Source: Aquabacterium sp. OR-4 (lineage in GTDB: Bacteria; Pseudomonadota; Gammaproteobacteria; Burkholderiales; Burkholderiaceae_C). Taken from it: 64,000 bases of DNA. The stretch spans positions 2,480,001 to 2,544,000 of the forward strand of contig NZ_JAOCQD020000001.1 in assembly GCF_025290835.2 (NCBI RefSeq), in the 5' to 3' direction. Each line of letters begins with the position of its first letter. Position 1 is the stretch's first letter. The notes below the pieces were generated by a model. The model was not told the origin of the DNA. It made no database searches and saw only the letters and a program-made list of their open reading frames with translations. Positions 10,576-21,529 of this stretch are shown piece by piece. Position numbers and translations under genes: made by a program.

Positions 10576-11298
10576 TCAGGCGCCCAGGTAGGCCGCCTGC
10601 ACCTTGGGGTCGGACAGCAGGGTCTGGCCCGGGCCGTCCATGGTGATCACGCCCGACTCCATCACGTAGCCGCGGTCGGCCAGCGCCAGGGCGCGGCTGG
10701 CGTTCTGCTCGACCAGCAAGATGGTGGTGCCGCGGCTGTGGATGTCGGCCACCACCTCGAAGATCTTGTCGACCATGATCGGGCTCAGGCCCATGCTGGG
10801 CTCATCGAGCAGCAGCACCTTGGGCCGGGCCATCAAGGCGCGGCCCATGGCCAGCATCTGCTGCTCGCCGCCGCTCATGGTGCCGGCCAGCTGGGCGGCA
10901 CGCTCCTTCAGGCGCGGAAAGATCGCGAACACCTTGTCGATGTCGGCCTGCACCTCGCCGTCGTTGCGGGTGTAGGCGCCCATCTGCAGGTTCTCGACGA
11001 TGGTCATGCGGGTGAAGGTGCCGCGGCCCTCGGGCACCATCACCAGGCCCTGCTTGACCAGATCCCAGGCGCCCTGGCCCTTGATGGGCTTGCCCAGGTA
11101 GCGGATCTCGCCATTGGCCACCGCCTGGGTGCCGGTCACGGCCTTCAGCGTGGTGGTCTTGCCGGCGCCGTTGGCGCCGATCAGGCACACCAGCTCGCCC
11201 TGGCGCACCTGGAAACTCGCGCCCTTGACGGCCTGGATGCCGCCATAGGCCACCTGCAGGCCCGAGACCTCGAGCAGCACGTCGTTGTTGTTGGTCAT
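10576..11298 (-). CDS. livF: Branched-chain amino acid ABC transporter ATP-binding protein LivF
   Basis: 240 residues, normal length for LivF. The Walker A motif GANGAGKTT is at 41-49, the ABC signature MSGGEQQ at 141-147 and Walker B VLLLDEPSMG at 161-170. With LivG it powers the LivHM permease for uptake of leucine, isoleucine, valine or related amides. It is the last gene of livH-M-G-F, 19 bases after livG. The order H-M-G-F and the protein lengths separate LivF from LivG. Confidence 0.93.
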   Translation of the reverse strand: MTNNNDVLLEVSGLQVAYGGIQAVKGASFQVRQGELVCLIGANGAGKTTTLKAVTGTQAVANGEIRYLGKPIKGQGAWDLVKQGLVMVPEGRGTFTRMTIVENLQMGAYTRNDGEVQADIDKVFAIFPRLKERAAQLAGTMSGGEQQMLAMGRALMARPKVLLLDEPSMGLSPIMVDKIFEVVADIHSRGTTILLVEQNASRALALADRGYVMESGVITMDGPGQTLLSDPKVQAAYLGA

Positions 11299-11317
11299 GT
11301 TTGTGTGCCCTGCAGGT

Positions 11318-12094
11318 TCAATGCGCCTTGTGGCCGGCGCCGAGGTAGGCCTCGATCACCTTCTCGTTGCGCTGCACGTCGTAGGGCGTGCCCTCGGCGA
11401 TCTGCTTGCCGTAATCCAGCACGGTGACGCGGTCGCACAGGCCCATCACCAGCTTCACGTCGTGCTCGATCAGCAGGATGGTGCGGCCGTCGTTGCGGAT
11501 GCGGTCGATCAGCTCGCGCAGCACCACCTTCTCGGTGGCGTTCATGCCGGCGGCGGGTTCGTCCAGCGCGATCAGCTTGGGGTCGGTGGCCAGCGCGCGG
11601 GCGATCTCGAGCCGGCGCTGGTCGCCATAGCTCAGCGTGCGCGCCTTGAACTCGGCATAGCGGCCGATGCCCACGTAATCCAGCAGCTCCTGCGCGCGCT
11701 GGGCGATGGCGGTTTCTTCGGCCTTGAAGCCCGGCGTGCGCAGGATGGCGCCCAGCAGGCCCGACTGGCTGCGCACATGGCGGCCGACCATCACGTTCTC
11801 GAGCGCCGTCATGTCGGCAAACAGGCGGATGTTCTGGAAGGTGCGCGCGATGCCGGCCTTGGCCACCTCGTGCACCGCGGTGGGCTGGTAGGGCGCGCCG
11901 CCCAGCTCGAAGCTGCCGCCGTCGGGCGTGTACAGCCCGGTGATCACATTGAAGAAGGTGGTCTTGCCGGCGCCGTTGGGGCCGATCAGGCCGTAGACCT
12001 GGCCCTTGCGGATGGTGATGCCCACGTCGCTCAGCGCCTGCAGGCCGCCAAAGCGCTTGGAGACGGCCTGCACGTTCAGCACGATGTCGTTCAT
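11318..12094 (-). CDS. livG: Branched-chain amino acid ABC transporter ATP-binding protein LivG
   Basis: 258 residues with Walker A GPNGAGKTT at 38-46, the signature-like LSYGDQRRLE and Walker B LIALDEPAAG. The sequence GMNATEK after Walker B is typical of LivG. It forms the ATPase pair with LivF at the cytoplasmic face of the LivHM permease. It follows livM after 21 bases and precedes livF by 19 bases, so the four genes are one transcript. Confidence 0.93.
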   Translation of the reverse strand: MNDIVLNVQAVSKRFGGLQALSDVGITIRKGQVYGLIGPNGAGKTTFFNVITGLYTPDGGSFELGGAPYQPTAVHEVAKAGIARTFQNIRLFADMTALENVMVGRHVRSQSGLLGAILRTPGFKAEETAIAQRAQELLDYVGIGRYAEFKARTLSYGDQRRLEIARALATDPKLIALDEPAAGMNATEKVVLRELIDRIRNDGRTILLIEHDVKLVMGLCDRVTVLDYGKQIAEGTPYDVQRNEKVIEAYLGAGHKAH

Positions 12095-12115
12095 GTTCGG
12101 GTGCCTCTCTCGTGC

Positions 12116-13210
12116 TCAGCGTGCGGGGCTGACCGGCTGCGGTGCGGCCTTGCCATGTTCAGGGGCCGGCCACAGGCCGCGCGGGCGCAGCAGCATGATG
12201 GCGATCATGGCCAGCGCGATCATCAGCTGGCGCAGGATGGCGGCGTCCACCCGGCCATCGGTCAGGCGCTGCAGGTCGAGCTCGCCCGCCACCCAGCGCA
12301 GCGCCTCGGGCAGGGCCGCCAGCAGCACCGCGCCCAGCACCACGCCGGGGATGTGGCCGATGCCGCCCAGCACCACCATGGCCACGATCATCACGCTCTC
12401 TTGCAGCGAGAACGACTCGGGCGAGACGAAGTTCTGGAAGGTGGCGAACATCACGCCCGACACGCCGCCGAAGGTGGCGCCCATGCCGAAGGCCAGCAGC
12501 TTCATGTTGCGGGTGTTGATGCCCATGGCCTTGGCGGCGATCTCGTCCTCGCGGATGGCCATCCAGGCGCGGCCGATGCGGCTGCGCTCGAGGCGGTAGC
12601 TGATCACCACGCTCACCACCACCAGCAGCAGGAACAGGTAGTAGTACTTGGTGACCGACGAGAACTCCAGGCCGAACAGCTCGCCCGGGCGGCCGAAGTC
12701 CATGCCGAAGAGCTTGATGCTGTCGATCTGCTGCAGGCCCTTGGGCCCGTTGGTGATGTTGACCGGGCGGTCAAGGTTGTTCATGAACACCCGGATGATC
12801 TCGCCGAAGCCCAGCGTCACGATGGCCAGGTAGTCGCCGCGCAGCTTCAGCGTGGGCGCACCCAGCAGCATGCCGGCCAGGCCGGCCAGCGCCGCGCCCA
12901 GCGGTATCACCGCCCAGATGGGCAGGTGCAGGCCCTGCGGAAACATGGCCTGGACGGCCGGAAAGGTGTCGGTGAGGTGCGGGCTGGCCAGCAGGCCGAA
13001 CATGTAGGCGCCCACCGCGTAGAAGGCCACGTAGCCCAGGTCGAGCAGGCCGGCATAGCCCACCACGATGTTCAGGCCCAGCGCCAGCAGCACGTACAGC
13101 AGCGCGAAGTCGAGCATGCGCACCCAGAAGTTGCCGGCATGCTGGGCGATCAGCGGCAGCACCATCAGGGCCACGGCCGCGATCAGGAAGACGACGATCT
13201 TGTTCTTCAT
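12116..13210 (-). CDS. livM: Branched-chain amino acid ABC transporter permease LivM
   Basis: The ATG at 13210 (MKNKIVVFLIAAVAL) is preferred over one 27 bases upstream because AAGGAG sits 7 bases before it, overlapping the longer reading; this gives 364 residues. It is a multi-pass membrane protein with the LivM hallmarks LALGLNIVVGYAGLLDLGYVAFYAVGAY (shown in part) and GAPTLKLRGDYLAIVTLGFGEI near the middle. It forms the translocation channel with LivH. It starts 23 bases after livH. Confidence 0.92.
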   Translation of the reverse strand: MKNKIVVFLIAAVALMVLPLIAQHAGNFWVRMLDFALLYVLLALGLNIVVGYAGLLDLGYVAFYAVGAYMFGLLASPHLTDTFPAVQAMFPQGLHLPIWAVIPLGAALAGLAGMLLGAPTLKLRGDYLAIVTLGFGEIIRVFMNNLDRPVNITNGPKGLQQIDSIKLFGMDFGRPGELFGLEFSSVTKYYYLFLLLVVVSVVISYRLERSRIGRAWMAIREDEIAAKAMGINTRNMKLLAFGMGATFGGVSGVMFATFQNFVSPESFSLQESVMIVAMVVLGGIGHIPGVVLGAVLLAALPEALRWVAGELDLQRLTDGRVDAAILRQLMIALAMIAIMLLRPRGLWPAPEHGKAAPQPVSPAR

Positions 13211-13233
13211 GTTGGTGTTCTCCTTCTTGGCCA

Positions 13234-14157
13234 TCAAGCCCGGTCTGCGACCCGCTCACCCAGCAGGCCCTGCGGCCGCACCGTGAGCACCAGGATCAGC
13301 ACCGCGAAGGCGAAGATGTCGGAGTACTGGCTGCCCAGCACGCCACCGGTGAGCGCGCCGATGTAGCCCGAGCCCAGCGCCTCGATCACCCCCAGCAGCA
13401 CGCCGCCCACCACCGCGCCGGCCAGGTTGCCGATGCCGCCGAACACGGCCGCCGTGAAGGCCTTCAGCCCGGGCAGGAAGCCCATGGTGTGCTGCACGGT
13501 GCCGTAGTTGGCGGCGTACATCACGCCGGCCAGCGCCGCCAGCGCGGCACCGATGATGAAGGTGGCCGAGATCACCATGTCGGGCTTGACGCCCATCAGC
13601 GCGGCCACGCGCGGGTTCTCGGCGGTGGCGCGCATCGCGCGGCCCAGCTTGGTCTTGTTGACCAGGTACATCAGCCCGGCCAGCGTGATGGCGGTAACGC
13701 CCAGGATCAGGATCTGCGTGGTGTTGATGACCGCGCCGCCGATGAAGAACGGGTCGCTGGGCAGCAGGATCGGATAAGGCTTGGTGCTGGGCTTCCAGAT
13801 CATCATGGCCAGGGTCTGCAGCAGCAGGCTCATGCCCATGGCGGTGATCAGCGGCGCCAGGCGCGGCGCATTGCGCAGCGGCCGGTAGGCGATCTTCTCG
13901 ATCGCGAAGTTGAGCACCGCGCACACCACGATGGCCGCCAGCAGCGAGATGATCAGCAGCAGCCAGCCGGGCAGGCCGGCGTCCTTGAGCACCATCACCA
14001 CCGTCCAGCTGGTGAGCGCGCCCACCATCAGCACCTCGCCGTGGGCGAAGTTGATCAGGTTGATGATCCCGTAGACCATGGTGTAGCCGAGTGCCACGAG
14101 CGCATACATGCTCCCGAGCACCAGACCGTTGATGACCTGCTGCAAAAAGATGTCCAT
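13234..14157 (-). CDS. livH: Branched-chain amino acid ABC transporter permease LivH
   Basis: The start at 14157 gives 307 residues beginning MDIFLQQVINGLVLGSMYAL, the canonical LivH opening; a longer open frame upstream lacks family similarity. Repeated hydrophobic segments and INLINFAHGEVLMVGA mark the LivH permease family. It pairs with LivM in the inner membrane. It is the first gene of livHMGF. No periplasmic binding protein gene (livJ/livK) lies in this window, so the substrate range cannot be judged. Confidence 0.92.
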   Translation of the reverse strand: MDIFLQQVINGLVLGSMYALVALGYTMVYGIINLINFAHGEVLMVGALTSWTVVMVLKDAGLPGWLLLIISLLAAIVVCAVLNFAIEKIAYRPLRNAPRLAPLITAMGMSLLLQTLAMMIWKPSTKPYPILLPSDPFFIGGAVINTTQILILGVTAITLAGLMYLVNKTKLGRAMRATAENPRVAALMGVKPDMVISATFIIGAALAALAGVMYAANYGTVQHTMGFLPGLKAFTAAVFGGIGNLAGAVVGGVLLGVIEALGSGYIGALTGGVLGSQYSDIFAFAVLILVLTVRPQGLLGERVADRA

Positions 14158-14313
14158 GGCGGAGGGTCTCCGTTCCTGAGGGCCTGCCGGTGCACCGCGC
14201 CGCAGGATCGCGGCCGGTAGGGCCCGGGCTTGTCGTCGTCTGGTGTTGTCGTTAGCAAGAAGCCGGCCGGAGCCGGCCCGGCGGGCCGCATCGGCCGCTG
14301 CAAACTGGGCGGG

Positions 14314-14319
14314 ATTGTA
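14314..14319 (-). promoter_or_regulatory. Candidate -10 element of the livHMGF promoter
   Basis: On the minus strand the hexamer TACAAT lies 157 bases before the livH start, within a short less GC-rich stretch. No good -35 hexamer stands at 16-18 bases upstream, which suits an activator-dependent promoter using the palindrome further upstream. Confidence 0.4.
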
Positions 14320-14363
14320 GGCAGGGGGTAACGGGCAGATGCCCGGTAGTTCCCCGCTCGTGG

Positions 14364-14409
14364 CCGAACATTGTTCGGAAACAGACGACTCTCGCCGAGG
14401 CTTGTTCGG
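14364..14409. promoter_or_regulatory. Palindromic operator candidate with a downstream half-site
   Basis: CCGAACA-T-TGTTCGG at 14364-14378 is a perfect 7+7 inverted repeat around one base. A second TGTTCGG half-site stands at 14403-14409. The palindrome is about 45 bases upstream of the TACAAT hexamer of livH, a typical activator position. It could equally serve as a repressor site. The binding regulator is not known. Confidence 0.5.
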
Positions 14410-14440
14410 CCGCGCGGGGCATCCCGCATGGCCAGGCCGA

Positions 14441-15847
14441 TCAAGGCTTGCCGGCGGCCTCGTCCAGCTGGCGCAAAAAGGCCAGCTTGTCGGCGATCTT
14501 GGCCTCCAGGCCGCGCGGCACCGGCTGGTACCAGTGCGGCTCGGGCATGCCGTCGGGCAGGTAGGTCTCGCCGGCCGCATAGGCATGCGGCTCGTCGTGG
14601 GCATAGCGGTAGGCGTGGCCGTAGCCCAGCTCCTTCATCAGCCGGGTGGGGGCATTGCGCAGGTGCACCGGCACCTCGCGGCTGCCGTCACCCTTCACGA
14701 AGGCCCGCGCGGCGTTGTAGGCGTTGTAGCCGGCATTGCTCTTGGGCGCGATGGCCAGGTAGACCACCGCCTGGCCCAGCGCCAGCTCGCCCTCGGGGCT
14801 GCCCAGGCGCTCGAAGGTGGCGGCGGCGTCGTTGGCGATCTGCATGGCGCGCGGATCGGCCAGGCCGATGTCCTCCCAGGCCATGCGCACGATGCGGCGC
14901 GACAGGTAGCGCGGGTCGGCGCCGCCATCGAGCATGCGGCTCAGCCAGTACAGCGCGCCGTCGGGGCTGGAGCCGCGCACCGACTTGTGCAGCGCCGAGA
15001 TCTGGTCGTAGAAGTTGTCGCCGCCCTTGTCGAAGCGGCGCGCGTTGAGGCTCAGCGCATCGGTGACGAAGGCCGCGTCCACCGCGCTGCGGCCGGCCGC
15101 TCCGGCCGCCGTGTGGCATTGCTCCAGCAGGTTCAGCAGGCGGCGCGCATCGCCGTCGGCGTAGCCCACCAGGGTGGTGATGGCGGCCTCGTCAAAGGCC
15201 AGGTCGGCCAGCGCGCTGGCGCGGGCGCGTTCGAGCAGCTGGCGCAGCTCGGCCTCGTCGAGCGACTTCAGCACATACACCTGGGCACGCGACAGCAGCG
15301 CCGAGTTCACTTCGAAGGACGGGTTCTCGGTGGTGGCGCCGATGAAGGTGAACAGGCCCGACTCCACATGCGGCAGCAGCGCGTCCTGCTGTGACTTGTT
15401 GAAGCGGTGGATCTCATCAACGAACAGGATCGTGCGCTGGCCGCGCGACAGGTGCGCCTGCGCCTGCTCCATCGCGGCACGGATGTCTTTGACGCCCGAG
15501 AACACCGCCGACAGTGCGATGAACTCGCACTCGAAGGCATGCGCGGTCAGGCGCGCCAGCGTGGTCTTGCCCACGCCCGGCGGGCCCCAGAAGATCATCG
15601 AGTGCGGCCGGCCCGACTGGAAGGCCAGGCGCAGCGGCTTGCCCTCGCCCAGCAGGTGCGACTGGCCGATCACCTCGTCGAGCTGGTGCGGGCGCAGGCG
15701 CTCGGCCAGCGGCACCTGGGCAAGCGCCTGCGCCGTCGCCTGGCCTGCCAGCGGCGCCGACGCTGAACCGGGGGCGGCCGCGGCGGGCGGCAGCGGCGCG
15801 GGGTCGAACAGCGAATCCTGCGGTGCAGCGGCCAGCGAGCGGGTCAT
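14441..15847 (-). CDS. rarA: Replication-associated recombination protein A (RarA/MgsA AAA+ ATPase)
   Basis: The start at 15847 ([14 protein letters not shown]) gives 468 residues, a little longer than E. coli RarA because of an Ala/Pro N-terminal stretch. Walker [10 protein letters not shown] is at 88-96 and Walker [11 protein letters not shown] at 140-149; the sensor region GATTENPSF is also present. The C-terminal part carries the family's [19 protein letters not shown] block. RarA acts at stalled replication forks and gaps. It is usually near lolA and ftsK in proteobacteria, as here, with cheW inserted between them. Divergent from cheW. Confidence 0.95.
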   Translation of the reverse strand: MTRSLAAAPQDSLFDPAPLPPAAAAPGSASAPLAGQATAQALAQVPLAERLRPHQLDEVIGQSHLLGEGKPLRLAFQSGRPHSMIFWGPPGVGKTTLARLTAHAFECEFIALSAVFSGVKDIRAAMEQAQAHLSRGQRTILFVDEIHRFNKSQQDALLPHVESGLFTFIGATTENPSFEVNSALLSRAQVYVLKSLDEAELRQLLERARASALADLAFDEAAITTLVGYADGDARRLLNLLEQCHTAAGAAGRSAVDAAFVTDALSLNARRFDKGGDNFYDQISALHKSVRGSSPDGALYWLSRMLDGGADPRYLSRRIVRMAWEDIGLADPRAMQIANDAAATFERLGSPEGELALGQAVVYLAIAPKSNAGYNAYNAARAFVKGDGSREVPVHLRNAPTRLMKELGYGHAYRYAHDEPHAYAAGETYLPDGMPEPHWYQPVPRGLEAKIADKLAFLRQLDEAAGKP

Positions 15848-15986
15848 GGCCGCATTGTCGCAGCGCCGAATTGGCCGCCGCGGCCCGGCCTTTTCACGCC
15901 TTTGCCCGGGCGGCCATGGCGCGATCATGCTGCCAACTTTCATCCGGGCGGCCGAAGTGCCGCCGTTCAGCCCGCGAGGACCAGCC

Positions 15987-16517
15987 ATGAGCGCGATCAA
16001 CGCCGTCGAATCCCAAGCCGTCAACCACGCTGCGCAGTCTGCCGTGCGCGGGGCGCCAAGAGAGGTTCTGTCGTTCAAGCTCGGCGCCGAGGAATACGGC
16101 ATCGACATCCTGAAGGTGCAGGAAATCCGCGGCTACGAGTCGCCCACCCGCATTGCCAACGCACCGCAGTTCATGAAGGGCGTGGTCAACCTGCGCGGCG
16201 TGATCGTGCCCATAGTCGACATGCGCGTGCGCTTTGCGCTCGACGAGGTGCGCTACGACGCGTTCACCGTGGTCATCATCCTCAACGTGGCCAACCGCAC
16301 GGTGGGCATCGTGGTCGACTCGGTCAGCGACGTGCTCGACCTGGGCGGCGAGCAGATCAAGCCGGCGCCCGAGTTCCACGGCAGCATCGACGCCAGCTAC
16401 ATCACCGGCCTGGGCACGGTGAAGAGCGGCGATGTCGAGCGCATGCTGATCCTGCTGGACATCGAGCAGATGATGAGCAGCCCCGAGATGGGCCTCACCG
16501 ACCACTTCGCGCACTGA
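15987..16517 (+). CDS. cheW: Chemotaxis coupling protein CheW
   Basis: 176 residues from the ATG at 15987, preceded by GAGGA at 15976-15980. The CheW domain is complete: [20 protein letters not shown], then [31 protein letters not shown], and [12 protein letters not shown]. CheW links chemoreceptors to the CheA kinase at the inner membrane. It stands alone, without cheA, cheY or receptor genes nearby, so the rest of its array is elsewhere. It points toward lolA, with a 31-base gap. Confidence 0.92.
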   Translation: MSAINAVESQAVNHAAQSAVRGAPREVLSFKLGAEEYGIDILKVQEIRGYESPTRIANAPQFMKGVVNLRGVIVPIVDMRVRFALDEVRYDAFTVVIILNVANRTVGIVVDSVSDVLDLGGEQIKPAPEFHGSIDASYITGLGTVKSGDVERMLILLDIEQMMSSPEMGLTDHFAH

Positions 16518-16548
16518 GCGCCGCGCCGGCGCCACCCGCGCCGGCGGC
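16518..16548. terminator. GC-rich inverted repeat between cheW and lolA
   Basis: The 31-base gap between two convergent genes contains two copies of the self-complementary octamer CGCCGGCG a few bases apart, which can pair to form a hairpin. There is no T run. It is a possible bidirectional terminator, judged from position and symmetry only. Confidence 0.3.
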
Positions 16549-17202
16549 TCACTGCGTCATCAGCTCGGCGCCCTTGGGCGGCTCGAAGCGGAAGGTCTCG
16601 GCCGGCAGCACCAGCCCCTGCTGCAGGCCGCTGAACTGCAGCAGCGAGCGCTGGCCGAAGCTGTCGGTGATCTCGAGCGCCGCCAGCTCGCGGCCCTTGA
16701 AGCCCACTCGCAGCTGGCGCACCGTGCCTTCGGCCGCCTTGGGCGTGGCCAGCACCCAGTCCAGACCATCGGCGGCCGGCTGCGCCTTGAGGTTGAAGTC
16801 GCGCTCGAGCCCGCCGCCGGCCAGCAGCGCCGCCGGCGTGCCGCCCACGGCCTTGTCGGCCGCGCGCACCGTCACCTGGTTCAGGTCGGCATCGAACAGC
16901 CACACCTTCTGGCCGTCACCGACGATCAGCTGCTGGTAGGGCTTCTCGTAGGCGAAGCGAAAGCGGTCGGGCCGCTGGAACGCGAAGCTGCCCGACGAGA
17001 TTCGTTTTCTGGCGCCATCGGGCGAGCTGACCGTCTGCGTGAACTGCGCGCGCGCGGTCTTCACGTCGCGCACGAACTCGCGCAACGCATCCACGGCATC
17101 GGCGCGCGCCGGGCCGGCGGCCAGCGCCGCCAGCGCCGCCACGGCGGCCAGGGCCAGCAGGCCGCGGCGCATGGGCCGCATCGGGGTGGGGGCGTGTCTC
17201 AT
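16549..17202 (-). CDS. lolA: Outer-membrane lipoprotein carrier protein LolA
   Basis: 217 residues from the ATG at 17202, which overlaps the ftsK stop (ATGA); a later ATG at residue 8 is possible. A Sec signal ends near GPARADA. The mature chain shows LolA features: [41 protein letters not shown] and [17 protein letters not shown]. LolA carries lipoproteins from LolCDE across the periplasm to LolB. Co-transcription with ftsK is common in proteobacteria. Confidence 0.93.
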   Translation of the reverse strand: MRHAPTPMRPMRRGLLALAAVAALAALAAGPARADAVDALREFVRDVKTARAQFTQTVSSPDGARKRISSGSFAFQRPDRFRFAYEKPYQQLIVGDGQKVWLFDADLNQVTVRAADKAVGGTPAALLAGGGLERDFNLKAQPAADGLDWVLATPKAAEGTVRQLRVGFKGRELAALEITDSFGQRSLLQFSGLQQGLVLPAETFRFEPPKGAELMTQ

Positions 17203-19541
17203 TCGTCGCGCTTGGGCAGCAGCAGTTCGCGGTTGCCGTTGGTGGCCATGTTGGATACGAGACCGGATTTCTCCATTTGTTCCAGCAGGCGGGCGGCGCG
17301 GTTGTAGCCGATGCGCAGATGGCGCTGCACCAGCGAGATGCTGGCCTTCTTGTGCTCGATCACCACGGCCACGGCCTGGTCGTACATCGGGTCGCTCTCG
17401 GCATCGCCGCCGCCACCGCCGCCGCCAGGCCCACCCCCGCCGTCGGCATCGCCATCGAGCACGCCGCCCTCGAGGATGCCCTCGATGTAGTTGGGCTCGC
17501 CCTGGCTCTTGAGGTACTCGACCACGCGGTGCACCTCGTCGTCGCTGACGAAGGCGCCATGCACCCGCACCGGGATGCCGCCGCCGGGCGTCAGGTAGAG
17601 CATGTCGCCCTGGCCCAGCAGCGCCTCGGCACCCATCTGGTCGAGGATGGTGCGGCTGTCGATCTTGCTGCTGACCTGGAAGCTCAGGCGCGTGGGGATG
17701 TTGGCCTTGATCAGGCCGGTGATCACGTCCACGCTGGGCCGCTGCGTGGCCAGGATCAGGTGGATGCCGGCGGCGCGCGCCTTTTGCGCCAGGCGGGCGA
17801 TCAGCTCCTCGATCTTCTTGCCCACCACCATCATCAGGTCGGCCAGTTCGTCGATCACCACCACCGTGTAGGGCAGGCGCTCGAGCGGCTCGGGCTCCTC
17901 GGGCGTCAGGCTGAACGGGTTGGGGATCTTCTCCTCGCGCGCCGCGGCCTCGTCGATCTTCTTGTTGTAGCCGGCCAGGTTGCGCACGCCCATCTTGGAC
18001 ATGAGCTTGTAGCGCCGCTCCATCTCGCCCACGCACCAGTTCAGCGCGTTGGCGGCCTGCTTCATGTCGGTGACCACCGGGCACAGCAGGTGCGGAATGC
18101 CCTCGTAGACGCTCATCTCCAGCATCTTCGGGTCGATCAGGATCAGGCGCACATCGCGCGCCTCGGCCTTGTAGAGCAGGCTCAAGATCATCGCGTTGAT
18201 GCCCACGCTCTTGCCCGAGCCGGTGGTGCCGGCCACCAGGCAGTGCGGCATCTTGGCCAGGTCAGCCACCATCGGCGCGCCGATGATGTCCTTGCCCAGG
18301 CCCATGGTGAGCTGGCTGGCCGCGCTGTTGTAGACCTCGCTGCCCAGGATCTCGGCCAGCCGGATCATCTGCCGCTTGGCGTTGGGCAGCTCCAGCGCCA
18401 TGGTGTTCTTGCCGGGAATGGTCTCGACCACGCGGATGCTCACCAGCGACAGCGCGCGCGCCAGGTCCTTGGCCAGGTTCACCACCTGCGAACCCTTCAC
18501 GCCGGTGGCCGGCTCGATCTCATAGCGCGTGATCACCGGGCCCGGGCTGGCCGCCACCACGCGCACCTCCACACCAAAGTCGCGCAGCTTCTTCTCGATC
18601 AGCCGGCTGGTCATCTCCAGCGAATCGGCCGACACCGAGTCCTGGCGCGCGGGCGCCGAATCGAGCAGGTCCACCTGCGGCAGCTTGGTGTCGGAGATTT
18701 CCTTGAACAGCGGCTGCTGGCGCTCCTTGGCCACGCGCGCGCTCTTGGGCACCTCGACCACCTCGCGCTCGATCACGATGGGCACGTGGTCCTCGATCTC
18801 GGCGCGGTCTTCCTCGACCACCTGCTCGCGCTCGCGGGTCATCTCCTCGGCGATGCGCAGGTCTTCCTTGACCTCGCGCGCCTGCTCACGGCGCTGCCAC
18901 AGGCCCTCGATGGCGGTGCCCAGCCGGTCGGCCGCGCGGGCCCACGAGAACTGCAGCGCCAGCGCCGCGCCCACCACGCCCAGCGCGATCCACAGCACGC
19001 CCGAGCCGGCAAAGCCCAGCCACTTCATCGACAGCTGGCCCACCACCGCGCCCAGCACGCCACCGGCCTGGCCCCCGGGCAGGATGCCGTCCAGGCGGTA
19101 CAGGCGCGTCCATTCGAGGCCGCAGCTGCCCAGCATCAGCATCGCCACGCCCAGCCACACGGCCCACTCGGGGCGGCTCACGGCGTCGGCGCCCTGCTCG
19201 CCACGCAGCCAGCGCGCCAGCGTGGCCAGCCAGGCGCGCGCGCTGGCCAGCATCAGCCACCACACCGAGTAGCCAAAGACGAACAGGCTCAGGTCGGAGA
19301 ACCAGGCCCCCAGCAGGCCGGCGCGGTTGGCGGTGGCGCCGCCCGTGCCCGATGTGGAGAAGCCGGGGTCGGCGGCGTTGTGCGTGGCCAGGGCCAGCAG
19401 GGCCAGCAGCCACAGCAGGCCGCCCACCAGCAGCGCGAACTGCGCCCGCAGGCGCGAGGGCGTGGCGGCCGCGTCAGCGCTGCGCTGCGAGGCCAGGCCC
19501 GCAGCACCCTCGCCGCGCAGGGAACCGAGCGGATAAGTCAT
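17199..19541 (-). CDS. ftsK: DNA translocase FtsK
   Basis: 780 residues. Four or more membrane segments occupy the first 200 residues, followed by a charged linker ([19 protein letters not shown]). The motor domain has Walker A GTTGSGKS at 438-445 and Walker [13 protein letters not shown]. The C-terminal winged-helix gamma domain ([19 protein letters not shown]) follows a glycine-rich insert at about 700-715. FtsK pumps chromosome ends at the septum and activates XerCD at dif. The linker is much shorter than in E. coli FtsK, close to SpoIIIE size, which is normal for betaproteobacteria. Confidence 0.94.
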   Translation of the reverse strand: MTYPLGSLRGEGAAGLASQRSADAAATPSRLRAQFALLVGGLLWLLALLALATHNAADPGFSTSGTGGATANRAGLLGAWFSDLSLFVFGYSVWWLMLASARAWLATLARWLRGEQGADAVSRPEWAVWLGVAMLMLGSCGLEWTRLYRLDGILPGGQAGGVLGAVVGQLSMKWLGFAGSGVLWIALGVVGAALALQFSWARAADRLGTAIEGLWQRREQAREVKEDLRIAEEMTREREQVVEEDRAEIEDHVPIVIEREVVEVPKSARVAKERQQPLFKEISDTKLPQVDLLDSAPARQDSVSADSLEMTSRLIEKKLRDFGVEVRVVAASPGPVITRYEIEPATGVKGSQVVNLAKDLARALSLVSIRVVETIPGKNTMALELPNAKRQMIRLAEILGSEVYNSAASQLTMGLGKDIIGAPMVADLAKMPHCLVAGTTGSGKSVGINAMILSLLYKAEARDVRLILIDPKMLEMSVYEGIPHLLCPVVTDMKQAANALNWCVGEMERRYKLMSKMGVRNLAGYNKKIDEAAAREEKIPNPFSLTPEEPEPLERLPYTVVVIDELADLMMVVGKKIEELIARLAQKARAAGIHLILATQRPSVDVITGLIKANIPTRLSFQVSSKIDSRTILDQMGAEALLGQGDMLYLTPGGGIPVRVHGAFVSDDEVHRVVEYLKSQGEPNYIEGILEGGVLDGDADGGGGPGGGGGGGDAESDPMYDQAVAVVIEHKKASISLVQRHLRIGYNRAARLLEQMEKSGLVSNMATNGNRELLLPKRDE

Positions 19542-19570
19542 GCGCCGGATTGTGGCGCATGGGGATGTGC

Positions 19571-19680
19571 CACCCCCGGCTCACGCCGGGCGGCGGGCCG
19601 GGGATTCAGGCGGAACCGGCTCACGCCGTGCGGCGCGCCGTGGATTCAGGCGGAACCGGCTCACGCCGTGCGGCGCGCCG
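19571..19680. repeat. Tandem repeat, 40-base period, about 2.7 copies
   Basis: A unit beginning GGATTCAGGCGGAACCGGCT at 19602 recurs almost exactly at 19642. The second half of the unit (GGCTCACGCC followed by GCGG) is also present, with changes, just upstream at 19579-19600. It fills the gap between ftsK and the Crp/Fnr gene. Each unit contains CCGGCTCACGCCG, which can form a small hairpin. It may be a family of dispersed intergenic repeats in this genome. Confidence 0.8.
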
Positions 19681-19694
19681 GGCCTGCCCTCGGG

Positions 19695-20363
19695 CTACTC
19701 CTGGGTAGCACGTTCCTTGATGATCACCGAGCCGTTTTCCTGGGTCTCGATGACGCCGCGCTCCTCCAGGTCCTTCATGACCCGGCTGACCATCTCGCGC
19801 GAGGCGCCCACCACCTTGGCCATGTCCTGGCGCGACACCTTGCTGCGGATGATCTTGACGCCGTTGACGTCTTCGGCCATCTCCAGCAGCGTGCGCGCCA
19901 CGCGGCCGTACACGTCCAGCAGCGCCAGCGATTCGATCTGCCGGTCGGCATGGCGCAGGCGCCGCACCAGGCCGCGCAGGATGGAATAGCTCAGCGACGA
20001 ATGCTCGGGCAGGCAGCGCTGGAAATCGGCGCGGCCCAGGATCAGCATGTCGGTCTGCACCTCGCAGCGCACCGTGGCCGAATGCGCCTCGTTGTCGATC
20101 AGGCTCATCTCGCCCACGTAGTCGCCGGCCTCCAGCACCGCCAGGATGACCTCGCGGCCGCGGTTGTCGGCGGTGAGCACGCGGGCCCGGCCGTTGAGCA
20201 GGATGAACAGCGCGTTGCTCTTGCGGCCCTGCTCCACCACCAGCTCGCCGCGGCGAAAACGCCGCTTGACCACGCTGTCGGCGATCGCCTGCGCCTGATC
20301 ATTGGTCAGCATCGAGAACAGTGGCACGCGCCGGATCAGATCCAGGTTGCTCAACATCGACAT
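19695..20363 (-). CDS. Crp/Fnr-family transcriptional regulator
   Basis: 222 residues from the ATG at 20363, which has AGGAAGGG 7-8 bases upstream. A cyclic-nucleotide-binding-type beta domain spans about 12-130 (VPLFSMLTNDQAQAI, then GREVILAVLEAGDYVGEMSLID). A Crp-type helix-turn-helix lies at about 170-205 (KVSRQDMAKVVGASREMVSRVMKDL). There is no N-terminal cysteine cluster, so it is not an oxygen-sensing Fnr. It is close to the Crp-like regulators that bind cAMP or need no ligand; the ligand cannot be told from sequence here. Divergent from trxB. Confidence 0.88.
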   Translation of the reverse strand: MSMLSNLDLIRRVPLFSMLTNDQAQAIADSVVKRRFRRGELVVEQGRKSNALFILLNGRARVLTADNRGREVILAVLEAGDYVGEMSLIDNEAHSATVRCEVQTDMLILGRADFQRCLPEHSSLSYSILRGLVRRLRHADRQIESLALLDVYGRVARTLLEMAEDVNGVKIIRSKVSRQDMAKVVGASREMVSRVMKDLEERGVIETQENGSVIIKERATQE

Positions 20364-20368
20364 CGTGA

Positions 20369-21529
<1,161 letters not shown>

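Noticed and set aside
19571..19680. CRISPR array
   Set aside because: The 40-base units are directly adjacent with no unique spacers and no cas genes are near.
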